Of a stretch of DNA of 64,000 nt, positions 48,507 through 60,486 are shown piece by piece. Under the pieces are notes generated by a model, which saw only the letters and a list, made by a program, of their open reading frames with translations, did not search any database and had not been told where the DNA came from. Both the position numbers and the translations under genes were made by a program. The stretch covers positions 248,001 through 312,000 of the forward strand of contig BGZK01000290.1 of the NCBI GenBank assembly GCA_005406025.1, written 5' to 3'. Origin of the DNA: Eumeta japonica. Lineage: Eukaryota; Arthropoda; Insecta; Lepidoptera; Psychidae. Every line of letters begins with the position of its first letter. The stretch's first letter is position 1.

Positions 48507-49539
48507 GTTTCTAAGCGGGACGTCCCTCGATATCGCTGTGCGATATCCGGCGTATAATCTTGTGATAGTAGAGGATTTCGATTTGTTTTTTTGAAGCGAA
48601 ACTCCCTTAATAGAGAGAGCCGAGAGCAACTGAAATCTTAAAACGGAAGCGACGCTCGATTTTTATAGTCCGTTTACGTTATTTCCGCATTTATAATTTG
48701 AATTTGGAATTCACTCATTTTGTCGGGTTTTTAATGCTTATCGTTATTTTAAAAATAATTTTTCGAATACTCTCGTGAAATAAGAAACGAATACGTAGTA
48801 GGTTTGTATGCGACATAAACGCTAATACTTCAAAAAACCTCTTTCAAAATTCTTGCTTATTTCCATTAGATATGACTTTTTTTACTAGACGTTTTATTAT
48901 CGAAAGTAATGTAACCATTTAACCATATAATGGCATGTCAGAAGTACTCTTAAATTGGTCACTTGTCGCCATAAATCCGCGTTGTCCATTGTCCGACGTG
49001 TGTGTGCGGCTAAAGATCCACACGCCTCACTGGGCCTGAAATAAAAGAATTATGGTAGGATATATATACCTCCACAGTGGAACAATGAGAAAATCTGTCA
49101 GAAGTGTAAACTTCCAACAATCCGAATGGATGGCTAATAGCATCCATCGCTAGACAACTACATACTGCAATAAGCGAGTCGCGAAGCAGATGTTGCATTT
49201 AAGCAGAGAAGTTTAACCCGTGACGAGATGGAGAGAAGCGATCTATGCGGAGCGGCTAGCAGAAACTACAAAGTTGCATTCGGTTGCAACTCGACTCAAA
49301 TTACGCGTTTTGCGGTATGGTTTTATGCAGAAATAAGCAAGTCAACAATATACTTTATTGTAATAATCTTCTGATTGCCCCAATCTTAAATGAAGTCTTT
49401 TTCAGTGCGCGAGCCCGTATTACTAAGTACTGCCTGACCCGGAAGACGTTGTTCTACCCCTTCTTGCGGGTGGTTTGGCCGTATAGTTAATGAATTCCTT
49501 CTCCTTTTGTATCAATCGGAAATGTCAGTATTGGTCTCC
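48507..49539. other. Non-coding, no feature seen
   Basis: If the donor at 48,501 is real, this would be the start of an intron. Nothing else is recognised. Confidence 0.45.
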
Positions 49540-49735
49540 TTTCGGTGTCTTTCGGCTCTGAAGCCTGACAAACTTTTGATTCTGATTCCGCCCTAGACTC
49601 GTTTTCGACCCGAGTCCCGTTCTCAATTTCGCTTCCAGTCTCGCTTTTGTTTCTGATCCTGGTCCCAATCTTAATCTTGCTCTCCGTCCCGCTTTATATT
49701 TCGATTCCACTTCCGATCACAGTTCGGATTTGAAC
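49540..49735 (-). repeat. Degenerate pyrimidine-rich hexamer array
   Basis: Six-base steps such as GATTCT, GATTCC, GACTCG, GACCCG, AGTCCC, GTCTCG, GATCCT and GGTCCC over about 190 bp; the complement matches the purine array at 22,170-22,345. It is preceded by CCTTTTGTATCAATCGG, and the same words stand before the short array at 50,140. Confidence 0.65.
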
Positions 49736-50044
49736 GAAGCCGGGGAGAAACGCTAGTCTCAAAATAAAATGTAAGCCACTTTAATTGGGGATAGTGTAGC
49801 TATCTACGAATTAATGAATTATTAAAGTCTTAAAAACATAAATTCATGAATGAACCCAAATATAAATGTTAGCAGCATAATTTAATTAGAACTAGTGTAG
49901 CGGTTTGTTATGAATTTTTAGAATCGGTTCATATAAGCCATATAAGCATATGGCTTATTAGTACAAATACATGAATGAAACAGGGATTAAGTGCTTTTTT
50001 TTTTTTGTATTATTACTTATTTAGAATCCTTTGCGTACAACGCA

Positions 50045-50210
50045 TCACCGAAATTTCACCGTAATCGGATTAATAGTTTAGGCACGAATAGGGGACAAAC
50101 ATACAAACATTCATTTTTATATATGTATAAACTCCCTCATCTTTTGTATCAATCGATATCAATCTCAATCCCGGTCTCGCGTTCGATTCCAAACGAAAAA
50201 GAATTGGAAG
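50045..50210 (+). repeat. Repeat 3' tail followed by a short hexamer array
   Basis: CACCGAAATTTCACCGTAAT, CGGATTAATAGTTTAGGCAC and ACAAACATTCATTTTTATAT form the 3' tail typical of several lepidopteran repeats. CATCTTTTGTATCAATCGAT and a GATTCC/GGTCTC hexamer run follow. The same pairing at 49,500-49,735 suggests one composite repeat carries both. Confidence 0.5.
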
Positions 50211-50639
50211 AATCACCAAAATCAACAACAACATACGGCGTTCCCTGCATTTGGCCAGCATCAAAATTATGACCTGATGCAAGCACGTAAGCAAATTAAA
50301 AAACTTGATGTACTAACATGTGCCAAAGTTCAATAAAGGAAACTATACCAGAACCGGCCTTTTTCTTATGAGATTTTTTGTCTACTTGTCTGCGATACCA
50401 ACCACCTTTTCGTTTCGGTCTTCGAGTCGCTGTATTAAACAAAGCTCTGCCAGAGTCAATTCTTCGACAAGATTTAATTCGATAAACGGAAAATAACATT
50501 AAATTTCTTTTTTATTTGGAGTCTGCATTTGATAGAGACATGTTAGACACGATTGTAATTCATACTTTTATCGTTCGATATCTTTCGACGGGATACATCA
50601 TTTTTGGTATTTAATCTATTGTGTTTTTAGGGTCTTATT

Positions 50640-51015
50640 TAGGATTTCATTTCATTTTTCTTTTTAGGGTTCCGTACATAAATTATCTATTACTAAGCCT
50701 TCGATGTTCGTCTATCGTCTGACTGTTTGCCAACGGGCTGTATCTCATGAATCGTAATAGGTAGACGGTTGAAATTTTCACAGAGTGTGTATTTTTATTG
50801 CCATTATAACAACTAATAATAAAAATGAAATTTAATTTAAAATTAAAAAAGCTCCCATGCAGGAAAACTGTTCACTTTAGCGGTTTTTTTTTACAATCTC
50901 AATTTTTGTTCCTGTTTTCAATTGATTTTTATTTTTAAAAAATATATGATGTTCAGTATTGTACGGTGATACAGAACTTTTTGTGTGTAATAGTCCAACT
51001 CGCACTTGGCCGGCT
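50640..51015 (+). repeat. Widespread ~375-bp lepidopteran repeat
   Basis: Starts at AGGGTTCCGTACATAAATTA, contains GGGCTGTATCTCATGAATCG and GGTTGAAATTTTCACAGAG, and ends CCAACTCGCACTTGGCCGG. I know these landmarks as one of the commonest interspersed repeats in moths and butterflies. Non-coding; its origin is not evident here. Confidence 0.7.
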
Positions 51016-51779
51016 TTTGTTAGCTTTATCTTACTTACACCAAACACACTTAATGATTTTAATAGGTTTGTTAAGGCGATTTTTATTTTACATGTATAAT
51101 TTATTTTCACATTTTTTAATGACTGGATAATTAAACTTTTTATTAATCTGGTTTTGCTCGTGGACTAAGACAGTTATTAATACTATTTGTCAGGCATCTC
51201 CTTTGCTTTTTCACGGGAAAAGTGGCGCTGGCAATCATTACAGAGTTTGTACATTTTTAACTAGATCACAACTACCCTCAGAATTACAGTTTCACCAAGC
51301 TTTCGATTACTCTGGGCAATTTTTATGAACGTAAATTTTCAAAATACTCTCCGAATACAAGATTATGCAAAAATCTCTATGAGATTAACGCAATTTTCGA
51401 TAGAATGGGTTGTATAAGCTTTATATTAAGTTTAAGCTATTCAATTCGGTTAAGCAATTTCCGAGAAATTGGTGAATATACACAGAAAGAAGTTTTGGTA
51501 GTTAAATAACAAAAATAAATATTTCTAAGAGAGGGCACTGCAAACATGTAGCAGAAGCTGAAAAATTTTTTTCAACAAACGTCAACGTGTGGCACATATT
51601 TCGAAAATTCTTTTAAAAATACTAAGGTTTCCAAGTACTTTTTTTGATTAAGTGAATACTTTCGGAAATAGTCGCACCTCTTCTTTTTTAATCTGTAATC
51701 ACTTAGAAAAACCCTAAATGCGCTAAATATTCCCGTCGTAGTATTCAATACAAATAGGCTTCGAAGTAAGTTGAACTGC
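51016..51779. other. Non-coding, no feature seen
   Basis: Nothing recognised. Confidence 0.5.
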
Positions 51780-51850
51780 AGCGAAGTCTCGAATTTAACC
51801 GCAGCGCAGCGCCGGCGGACGGCCGCAGCGGTGCATTATGCAAATACGTG
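51780..51850. promoter_or_regulatory. Small GC-rich patch ending in a POU octamer
   Basis: CGCAGCGCAGCGCCGGCGGA then a GTGCATT word running into ATGCAAAT at about 51,838-51,845, the canonical octamer bound by POU proteins. One octamer in 64 kb is expected by chance; its position at the edge of a GC-rich patch is the only support. Confidence 0.2.
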
Positions 51851-53769
51851 CATACTCGGTTGTTTCTGCAATGTCGCTTATGGATCCGCCTATACACGAC
51901 TGGTACAAAAAGCGCTACACGCACTGCATTACGTGATACCAACTATTGAGAAAAGAAACAAACCTCTGCATTCCAGATGGAGATTTCAAAAACGAAAACA
52001 AATATATATCTCATTACTTTAAGTGATCGATCATTGTACATATAGAAATTTGTATCTTGAAAACGCTTTTAATGAATTTTATGAAAATTTGTACTTTAAT
52101 AATGTTTTTCTTTTCAAATTTATTTATGTAGTTATATTTCCTAAAAAAAGAAAAAAATTTTTTTTGAAACGTTGCTTTAAATCTTGCATAATTTTGAGAG
52201 AATTGCATTGTTGCTATGCTATTGGATGTCGCGCCGAGACACTAGTCGGTTTAATGTTCTCAACATTCTCAACAACAGACAGCACTAGGTAATATAAATC
52301 AGACAGATGGTACTACGTGACATTAGTAACGTGAGAACAGGTAGCAGGTAAATTTTTCAAATCACAGCTTATGTACATCTTGTATCTAAACTTTTATTGT
52401 TGGAAATGAAAGTAAGGAATTTTTCTCCTTGGAAGTTATCATATTTTTACTGCAAAATGGAAAGACTCCGAGTAAAGCTCGGTTGTCCCAATACTTGTTT
52501 ATAATTATGCGACGAATAACGTTTTTATCATTGCGGGCGTGGGCGCGTCCCTCAGTGGGACGACCGAGGGAAACGCACGAAAATTTATACCTGCTTGAAG
52601 ATTATGAGATTACGAGACAGCGATGAAATATTGGAGATGTTCGTTTTTTAGTCTCACCATTTGATTCTTAAAACTCGCATTGAGTATAGATACACACAAA
52701 TAATACTTAATGTGTTGTCTTCGCTTATACAACAGTAGAAAATCACATGTAAATCTATTTTTGGGGTGTTGTTGCGTCCATAATATTGTCATCCCATCGA
52801 AGAACGATCTTGGGATTCCGTACCTGAAAGGTCCGAATGGAACCTTTCTGCTGAATCTTCAGTATCTGTATCAAATGTTTTATTTTTAATGACTGCATTA
52901 TCCGTCGACCTATAGCAATAAAAATTTGGCTACACTCCTTTCTTTTATTTATGAAATCAGCGGTCAATCACAAGACTATATGAATTGCTTTGTTAAGCGA
53001 TGAATGATATAAAAGTTGAAGAAGCCGGTGCTGGTATAACGGACCACTTATAAGAGATCCTTTCTGTTCTACATTGTCGTTGACCAAGATGATTCCAAAT
53101 GTTTGATTGCAGTTTAGCCACACCTATTCATGGTAAGATACTTCCATTTTTTTTTTATTAACTTTGTAATATATTTTTTTTAATGTAGACTTTTTTATGA
53201 GATCTCAAATTGTATTTTTTACTTTTTAAATTGTATCAGTTTTTGACTTATTACCCAAAAGTAATAAAAAATATTGTTCTCTCTCTTTCATTGTCTTTAT
53301 TGTTATTTGAAAAACTGACAGACCAAGCAACATAAATGTTACGCTATCATAAGATCTGAAGTATTTAATAGAAAATAAAAATAACGTGACGTCTACATTT
53401 TCAACAAAAAAATTTACTAACTCATACATTTGTAAGCTAATAATGATGTAGTTTAACTTATTTTAAAGTATTATACAGTACAGAACCTCCCTCCTTGTGC
53501 AAATTTAATCGCATTTTAACTAATTTTAAATAGTGTATCGAAAACATTTACGGCAATTACGATTGGTGCAGATATAAAAGGCCTAGATGTTAACATTCAT
53601 TACATTATTTCATTTAAATTTTACTGTGACATACAGACATATCTCTATCCATCTTTTTATTATTTCTTGCTTGATTGGGAATTAGAATCGAAGTTATTTT
53701 TGTCTGACAATAGCAACTGTCCCATTTCGTCCATCCTTTCGTTATTAAGTCTCATCCCGTCTTTCATAA
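51851..53769. other. Non-coding, no feature seen
   Basis: AT-rich. Overlapping frames at 52,014-52,292 are compositional. Confidence 0.5.
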
Positions 53770-53895
53770 CTATTTAGAGTGGCAAATGAGCATGCAAGCC
53801 ACCAGAGAATAGAAGGTAACCGCCGCCCATGGACACTTGCAATCCTAGAGGAGTCACTAGTGTATTGCCAATAACCTGGGGTGTGTCGGCCCAAC
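53770..53895 (-). repeat. Family A repeat, partial antisense copy
   Basis: GTGGCAAATGAGCATGCAAG, GGTAACCGCCGCCCATGGAC, ACTTGCAATCCTAGAGGAGT and CACTAGTGTATTGCCAATAA are the antisense of the family A 3' half. Confidence 0.65.
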
Positions 53896-54601
53896 AACAA
53901 GCGATATATAAAGACCACTATGTAAAAGTCTATTTTAGACAAAATTTTGATGTGTAAATTGATTTTATTTCATAATTTCAGACATAAGTAATAGCCGTTT
54001 TCAAGAATCTCCCACTAAATTCGTTATCTCTTATAGGCACAAGTTTAAAGACTTTTGAACTTCGTCAATTAAAAACCTTTGCAATGATGTATCAATTCCA
54101 TTACAAAAATACTAGTATAAATAAGCTGCCGCAAAACTTTACTTAAACCTGAAACTGATAAAATTTCAATTTTTTTTCCGCGCTTTCCCAGCGTTGTGAC
54201 ATTTTTTTGTCATTCCACCCCAAGGCTACACCCTCTTACAAACTTCTTTATTTCAGATTGTAACACTTGGTACTTAAACCTTTTACATTAGTCTAATGAG
54301 AGTTGAGGCCTGTGAAGATTTTAGCCATTATGAGCAATTATCAGTCGATATTGAAAATAAACATAGTGATATACAAAATAAACGAAGTTTTGTAGTTTAC
54401 GAAATATTTTTCATAACTACATTGTTATTAGGGATTAATTAGTCGAGCCAAGCGAGCCTCTACTAGGTCAAAATGTCACTCTTTTGTGGTACACTTTACA
54501 GAAAAACTACAAAACATCTAGACGTAAAATTAAATGTAATTGCTTCATATTAATGTCTAGATGTGTTATCAATCATTATTTTTAGAAAAACTATATAAAT
54601 A
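53896..54601. other. Non-coding, no feature seen
   Basis: AT-rich. If the Helitron had a Rep domain it should be encoded here, but no HUH-type motif can be read. Confidence 0.5.
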
Positions 54602-54605
54602 ATAA

Positions 54606-54651
<46 letters not shown>

Positions 54652-54720
54652 TATTATTATATTTATAGTGTGTGTATATATATATATATACACACTAAGA
54701 GAGAGAGAAAGAGAGAGACA
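54602..54720. repeat. Compound microsatellite
   Basis: (TA)n at 54,610-54,648, ATT repeats, a palindromic GTGTGTATATATATATATACACAC-type block at about 54,668-54,695 and (GA)n to 54,718. It sits immediately before the helicase remnant. Confidence 0.9.
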
Positions 54721-54837
54721 GTGGCTCCATCTGTGAGCTACATCAAATACTAATTTATAATTGGCAGTGCAAGAATCTCAAAATGATGTTAATGTTCAAC
54801 AATTCAAATTCAAAAAATTCTGATAAAAATGTGTGCT

Positions 54838-57331
54838 GAAAGAGATTACTCTGCACAAGAAATATTTTGGATTTTAATGAGTTGACCTTTATTTTGATCA
54901 TCTGGAAAATTTATTTTGATTAATTTATCAAACAGTCAATGGGAGCAAAAGAATATAAATATAGAAGAGAGAAATATTTCTGTTTCAAATTTTTTACAAA
55001 TATATCAACAAAGACCAGTAAAGTTTGAAAATATGTGCTTACATAATTTTTTTACAAAAATTTCTCAAAGAGGGTCAATTTATATGTCAAAAAAATTCCT
55101 TCCATTATTAGAATCATTCCAAAATTTTATTATCTTCCTGGTATTAAAGACAATGAAAAGTTTTATTAGCAACAAGTTTTATTATATATTTCCTGGCGAC
55201 AACAAACTGATTTTTTAAATTAGGAAAATATGAACTGGAAATCTGTATATGAACAATATTTTAATATTAAAGATAATGGAAATTACAATTTGGACCACAT
55301 TCTACATAATTTGGAATATGAAGAAGATTTAGAATTTATAGATGAAGTAGAAATAGAACAGCCATATGATTGGATGGAAATAGCTGCTGGATTAAATAAT
55401 ATTCCGCAGGAAGATGATACAGGGAGAAGAGAAATTGATATTAGGCATCATAGGCATTTTATTTCAGATAAAAAAATACTAAATAAATTAGTACATTTTG
55501 TTGGCACTGAAAAAGATAAAGAAAATATTAATAATCAAATTAATATGAATGCCCAAGTTAATTTTTTTTTTCAGATATTACATTTTCTAATGAGCAACTG
55601 GAAATCATAAACATATTAAAGAACCAACTTAGTTATTTACAAGGTAATGAAGAAGAAATACCAATTAAACGGGTTGTGACTCAAGGAAAAGCTGGGCCAG
55701 GGAAGAGTACTTTAATTAATTATTTTACTTTTCGATTAAATCAACGTTGGGACCATCTTCTTAAAAATCACTTGCACCAACTGATGCTGCAGCTGTAAAT
55801 ATTAATGGTTCCACTACACGTGCTAAACTTCTATTAGGAACTCATAAGATTTATAAAGATCTCAGTTTACATTCACTCGCTCAATTTCAAGAAGAAATTG
55901 GCAGGTGTAATTTTTTATTTATAGATGTAATGAGTATGATTGTATGATTGGATGTAGTCTTTTGAGAAAAATCGACTTACGATTACGTAAAGCCTTTCCT
56001 TCTAAACAACACAAAGCTTTTGGTCGATAATTTATATATGTATTTTTTTTTTGGAGATTTAAAACAATTACCACCTGTTAATGATCGACCAGTTTATAGC
56101 GATGAAATTGAACGAAGTGAGTTTCTTTTAGAAGGTAAATTATTATATAATTCAAGTATTGAAAAATATTTTTTATCATCATCTTTTAGACAAAACGAAT
56201 CACAGCAAATATTTCGAAATATTTTAGATCGTATAAATAATGGTGAATGTACACTCCATGATTATGAAAAATTAATGACAAGAAGTATTCAAACTTTTTC
56301 TCAAAATGAACGTAATTTTTCAACGATGCTATTCGGTTATTTGCAACCAATAAATACGTGAAAGATTATAACTATCTAAAATTGAAAGAGTTACGTCAAC
56401 CAGTTGCTTATATTTCAGCTATTCATAATTGCTCTAAAGCACGATTAGCTAATGCCGATATATCAGATGAACTTGAACCATTCATAGTTTTTTTTTGATT
56501 GGATGTAAAATTATGCTACGTTCTAATTTATGAACAGAAAAAGGATTAGTGAATGGAGCTTTAGGTTACGTTCAAAATATCATTTATGAAGAAAATCATA
56601 GTCCACCTGATCAAATGCCACGAGTTGTAATGATTTGTTTCGAAAACTACAGTAGAGCGTCGATTATCCGAACGTCGCTTAACCGAACAACCGCTTATCC
56701 GAACAGTTCGGGCGAGTCAACACCCCCCGTCCCGCGCGTGCCCCACTCGCGCCACCCGCGCTGCAGTTTTCGCGCACTTGTCGCGACTCGTTCGCTTGTT
56801 ATTGTACTCGTATGTCACTTACAAGTAACTTGTCGATATTGTACTAAATTTTGCCGCGTGAAAGTAAACTCTCTATTTAAAATGCAATATACATACAGGT
56901 AATTCGATTATCCGAAAATACCGGTTTTCCGGACACCCAAGTCCCCCCAATTAGTTCGGATAATCGACGCTACACTGTACTCTTATTCTACTTACGAAAA
57001 TAACAGTAGTTTTCCAATTGCAAGCGTAACTAAATTTTGGAAAAGTGGAAATATTAATTATTCACGTAAACATTTTCCATTACAGTTAGATTTCACAATT
57101 ACGATTCATAAATCGCAAGGTCTAACCTTAGAAAAGGCTGTCGTTGACATTGGAGATAAAGAAACTTCCGTTGTATTAACATATGTTGCTTTATCAAGAG
57201 TAAAAACCTTAGAAGGTTTAGCATTTAACAGAAAATTTTTATATAACAGATTTACAAGTATTCAAAATTCACACGTGTTGCTCTGTCGAAAACAAGAAGA
57301 AATTCGGATGAAAAATTTTAAATACACTTAA
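54838..57331 (+). pseudogene. Helitron-type PIF1-like helicase, broken and interrupted by a MITE
   Basis: The helicase part of a Helitron transposase. It opens with ERDYSAQEIF (54,838), then RPVKFENMCLHNFF and, in another frame, PGIKDNEKFY and LLYISWRQQTDF, the conserved linker before the helicase. Motifs in order: Walker A GKAGPGKST (about 55,685), Ia APTDAAAVNINGST (about 55,785), Walker B IDVMSM where IDEMSM is expected (about 55,920), GDLKQLPPV (about 56,054), SSSFRQ, AIRLFATN (about 56,330), GCKIMLRSNL then VNGALGYV, ITIHKSQGLTL (about 57,100) and YVALSRVKT. It ends at a stop at 57,331. The frame is broken by several stops (two TGA before 54,915, a TGA where Trp is expected before TEKG) and frameshifts, three at T runs, and by the MITE at 56,650-56,977. 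No Rep domain is seen upstream. PIF1-like host helicases lack the linker block, which supports the Helitron call. Confidence 0.9.
56650..56977. mobile_element. Pogo/Tigger-type MITE (328 bp) with TA target-site duplication
   Basis: Terminal inverted repeats of 24 bp differ only at positions 5-6: the left starts CAGTAGAGCGTCGATTATCC, the right (complement) CAGTGTAGCGTCGATTATCC, both followed by GAAC. They are flanked by TA at 56,648-56,649 and 56,978-56,979. TTATCCGAA words recur inside both ends, as in pogo/Tigger elements, whose transposase could have moved it. The element has no transposase; its interior includes a CpG-rich part (56,720-56,780). Host coding sequence continues in frame on both sides when the element and one TA are ignored. 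This is the cleanest insertion in the window. Confidence 0.9.
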
Positions 57332-57824
57332 ACAGAAAAAAAAATGCATCCATTAGTTTTATGTATATATTTTAGAAATAAAAATATTTTGCAATGATTA
57401 AAGTATAATTTTATTTAAGATATATATACTTTATACGATACGATTCGCGAGCCATTACAAGTGTTATACTTTTAGCTAGTTATTATCTTCATTCTACTTA
57501 TTTAATGAAAACCATTGTGCATTAGCTTACCAGAGCTTATTAGTAGTGTCATTCTTTTTCATGCACATGCAAAGCAAATGCAATTTTATGAAATGCATAT
57601 TTCTTAACTATACATTATATACAGTTTCATTACAGGAAATTAAATATAGCATACGTTCAGCCTTTACTTTAAGCTAATCATCAAACGTGCCTTAACATAG
57701 TCATTGATAACAATGATATGCCAATTTCAATTTTAACTTCATTCACCGGCATACCTGGTCAGAGATGCTTGAAGTAAGAGGTATATGTGTGAAAAACATT
57801 GTGATATATATTTTTATTACTTCT
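57332..57824. other. Non-coding; possible Helitron 3' flank
   Basis: CTAG followed by T at 57,475-57,478, with a short hairpin (AAGT-5 nt-ACTT) just before it, could be the 3' end of the Helitron whose helicase ends at 57,331. The hairpin is only 4 bp, so this is weak. Confidence 0.3.
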
Positions 57825-58425
57825 ATAAAAAAAAACGGACAAGTACGAATAGAATTCGCACCCTGAGGGTTTCGTAAAAACTTAATAATGTATGTAATTA
57901 TTTCATCCATTAAGAGTCTCGAGTTTAGTGGTAGTCGACACCGATAGTGGTGAGATAGATATTAATCCCAGGAATTCTGAAATTCATGTTTTTTTTAAAT
58001 ATCCCATATGTTGATCTAAATGACGGTCGATACTTCAATTGTAAGTGTGAATTTGTAAGCAAAAAAAAAATCTATATGATATAATTACAAGTTAAAGATT
58101 TTCAGATTTTTTCTTTATTTGTACTGTGAAACCTTTCTTCTTACCAAATTTCATTATTCTAGGTCAATGGAGTACCCTGTAGGTTTTTATTTACTTGCGA
58201 GTTTCGAATAACTCATAAGTGGCTGATATTCTAGCTTTGTTTCTTGGTTACATTGACCTTTTGATTAGAACCTTGCTTTTTTATAACTTCAAGAGACCCC
58301 AAATTAAAGTATTTGATGTTCATTTCAACTCGATACCTCCACATGTTCCTAAGAAAGAAACAGACCCACAAGAAAGTGATCGTATAAGGGTTCCTTTTTC
58401 CTTTATATACACGGAAATCTAAAAA
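57825..58425 (+). repeat. Widespread ~600-bp lepidopteran repeat
   Basis: Begins GGACAAGTACGAATAGAATT then CGCACCCTGAGGGTTTCGTA, contains CTTCTTACCAAATTTCATTA, TTCTAGGTCAATGG and GTACCCTGTAGGTTTTTATT, then CTTTTTTATAACTTCAAGAG, and ends AAGGGTTCCTTTTTCCTTTA. The text parallels a repeat very common in Lepidoptera that opens GGCCAAGTGCGAGTCGG. The overlapping opposed frames (58,219-58,428) are compositional. Confidence 0.65.
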
Positions 58426-58851
58426 CATAAATTTATATGAAACCTTGAATGGCTATAATGATTACGATACGATTACTACACTATTTTTACTTCTTTATTT
58501 TCATCATCGAAATAACAGTAACAATCATGTTCTTATTTTTGAAATATACTATAGTGTCCCCTATTGTTGTAGATATGCAAGACCATCAGTAAGCATCAAC
58601 ATTCAAGATGTTAGAACACCATGGATTGTACTAATGCCAGCGATAATATGTACATCAAACGACTGGACGTGACGCTCGATTCAACCTTAAAATATACATC
58701 TTTATGAGCTTTTAGTTGTACGTGATGTGGAGTGCTATGGTTTTTTGCAGTGCTTTCTTTATTGCTTTTATAGAGAATTAAACCTACAGCAATCAAGCAC
58801 TCTTTACTTGATATGGTGCAACACATTACACGTTAAACATGGATTTTTTTT
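58426..58851. other. Non-coding, no feature seen
   Basis: Two short frames on opposite strands (58,445-58,826), neither recognised. Confidence 0.45.
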
Positions 58852-59170
58852 TTAGGTGCAAACAGGTTTACGAGCTTTCAGAGACTAGGTGATCATCGTT
58901 GCCTATGTACGCTCGCGACCACAGAGGATTTATCACTGCTTTGCCGGCTTTTGGTTACAATTGGGATATCTGATAGAAGAGCGATAGAGGAGAAGTGCGC
59001 CACCGTAACTGTAACTCTCTGGATGAAAAGTAACAGCTGAAGATGTCACTTTACGTCTGTATTATTTGAGAGTGCGGTGTCTCACCGATCGAGACGTCCA
59101 TTTTTGTGCTTCAGCCAAATCGATTACAGCATGGCTGTACCACTCTAATATTATGTTATTATTACTGCAA
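58852..59170 (-). repeat. Family A-related repeat, copy with long 3' part
   Basis: TGATCATCGTTGCCTATGTA, GCGACCACAGAGGATTTATC, TTGCCGGCTTTTGG, CTGGATGAAAAGTAACAGCT, TCACTTTACGTCTGTATTAT and CAGCCAAATCGATTACAGCA follow the order of 43,420-43,670. A short CpG-rich patch (59,215-59,330) follows, outside the repeat. Confidence 0.65.
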
Positions 59171-59354
59171 CATTTTTTGCAATTAGTGAATTTACCCTTG
59201 ACTTTGCGGCATAGTCACCTGCGGGGAATTTCGCCGGGTCCGCCGCAAATCCACAGCGCTCTCAAGTCAAACACGGGCCGGGAGCGCCCTCGGGCGGCGA
59301 CCGTTGCTTTGTGTTACGAGTGTTGCCGAAATAAATGAAGGTACAAAATGTACC

Positions 59355-59480
59355 TATGGAGCGGTGGTCGTCGAGTTGGCAGCATATTGTCTTCTATAAC
59401 CAAAAATTATTGGGTTCGAATCCGTCTAAGGTTTGAAAGCCTAAACCTCTCAATGTGTAATAAAAAAAATATTGTTGAAG
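59355..59480 (+). mobile_element. tRNA-derived SINE-like element
   Basis: TGGTCGTCGAGTTGG at 59,365-59,379 fits an A box, and GGTTCGAATCC at 59,413-59,423 is an exact polymerase III B box, 33 nt apart as in a tRNA. A short unrelated body and an A run (59,462-59,469) follow. The acceptor and anticodon stems do not pair, so it is not a tRNA gene. Confidence 0.6.
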
Positions 59481-59954
59481 GACATATCTGCAATGGCCCA
59501 ATACGAATCTAACACAGCATAACTTCGTAAATGATCGCTTTTCTAGCAATTTTGATTGTATACAGTTTGCATTTCAAAGTAGATGTATTTACAGGAGTAA
59601 TCAATAATTCCATGTAGTGATATTGTATCTCTTCAGCGTTCTCACTCTGGTTATTTCTATATCAAAATGCCGAGAGGTTTATACGATGATGTCACTATAT
59701 CAATCCGAGTGAAGACACAAAATCGACTAAAGAGGTGCCAGATAGATAGATATCGTATCTCCGATATGACTTCACTACGGTATCAGAAGAGATTTTCAAG
59801 CTTTTATTATGAAAAGGACATACTTTAAGCATCAAGTAGCTAGTACACGTTTTCACTTTGCTGTAGATGTAGGCATAATGACGCAATCGCTGAATGATCT
59901 AGACGCTATGATGAGACCGCGATAAAGATAAGCGTCCCACTTCCCTCATAGATC
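59481..59954. other. Non-coding, no feature seen
   Basis: Nothing recognised. Confidence 0.45.
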
Positions 59955-60070
59955 CGACGAACACTGGAAGCGAAATATTCTCAAGCGGCGACCACAAACT
60001 GGACCACGCAGAGCAGGACAACCTCCCGCTAGGCGGTATCGGTGCAGTATAGGTGGCCCATATCCGACAT
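59955..60070 (+). pseudogene. Possible RTE-type LINE C-terminal scrap
   Basis: One frame reads LKRRPQTGPRRAGQPPARRY, resembling the WRPRTGRRSVGRPPTRW segment at the end of RTE-type ORF proteins. Only about 20 residues can be compared. Confidence 0.4.
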
Positions 60071-60486
60071 TATGAAAATTTAAGCGTAGCCTTATATCCA
60101 AGATTGAACGTCCAATCGGTGAAATAACACATATTTTCCGTTAACATTGCGAACTGCTCGTTATCAGAGAGTAAACTCAATCTAATCAAGCATTTAATCT
60201 GAATGAAAGACAGAATAATTTATAAAGCTTTCAGCCCTTAATCTGCAACTTATTGAGTTGCATTTGAATAACAATATGTAGATGTAGTCGAATATATTTT
60301 ATTTTAAAGTCATTTATATTAGACTTATATGTATACTGTTGCTAAATACTCATTAAAATATATTTTCATATATTATCCATTCATTCCCAAACATTGCTGC
60401 TACTACTTAATTGGAATCTTTACGTTAAAGTATGTAAATTAATAAGTACTAAGAAGGCCAGACTTTAATGTGGTTCCATGAGAATA

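Noticed and set aside
51745..52022. Antiparallel 65- and 83-codon frames as an overlapping gene pair
   Set aside because: Mirror frames caused by a short GC-rich patch; no domain on either strand.
54602..54720. Origin-like or matrix-attachment AT tract
   Set aside because: Simple compound microsatellite; nothing more specific can be supported.
59355..59480. True tRNA gene
   Set aside because: A and B boxes are present but the acceptor, D and anticodon stems do not pair; a SINE fits better.
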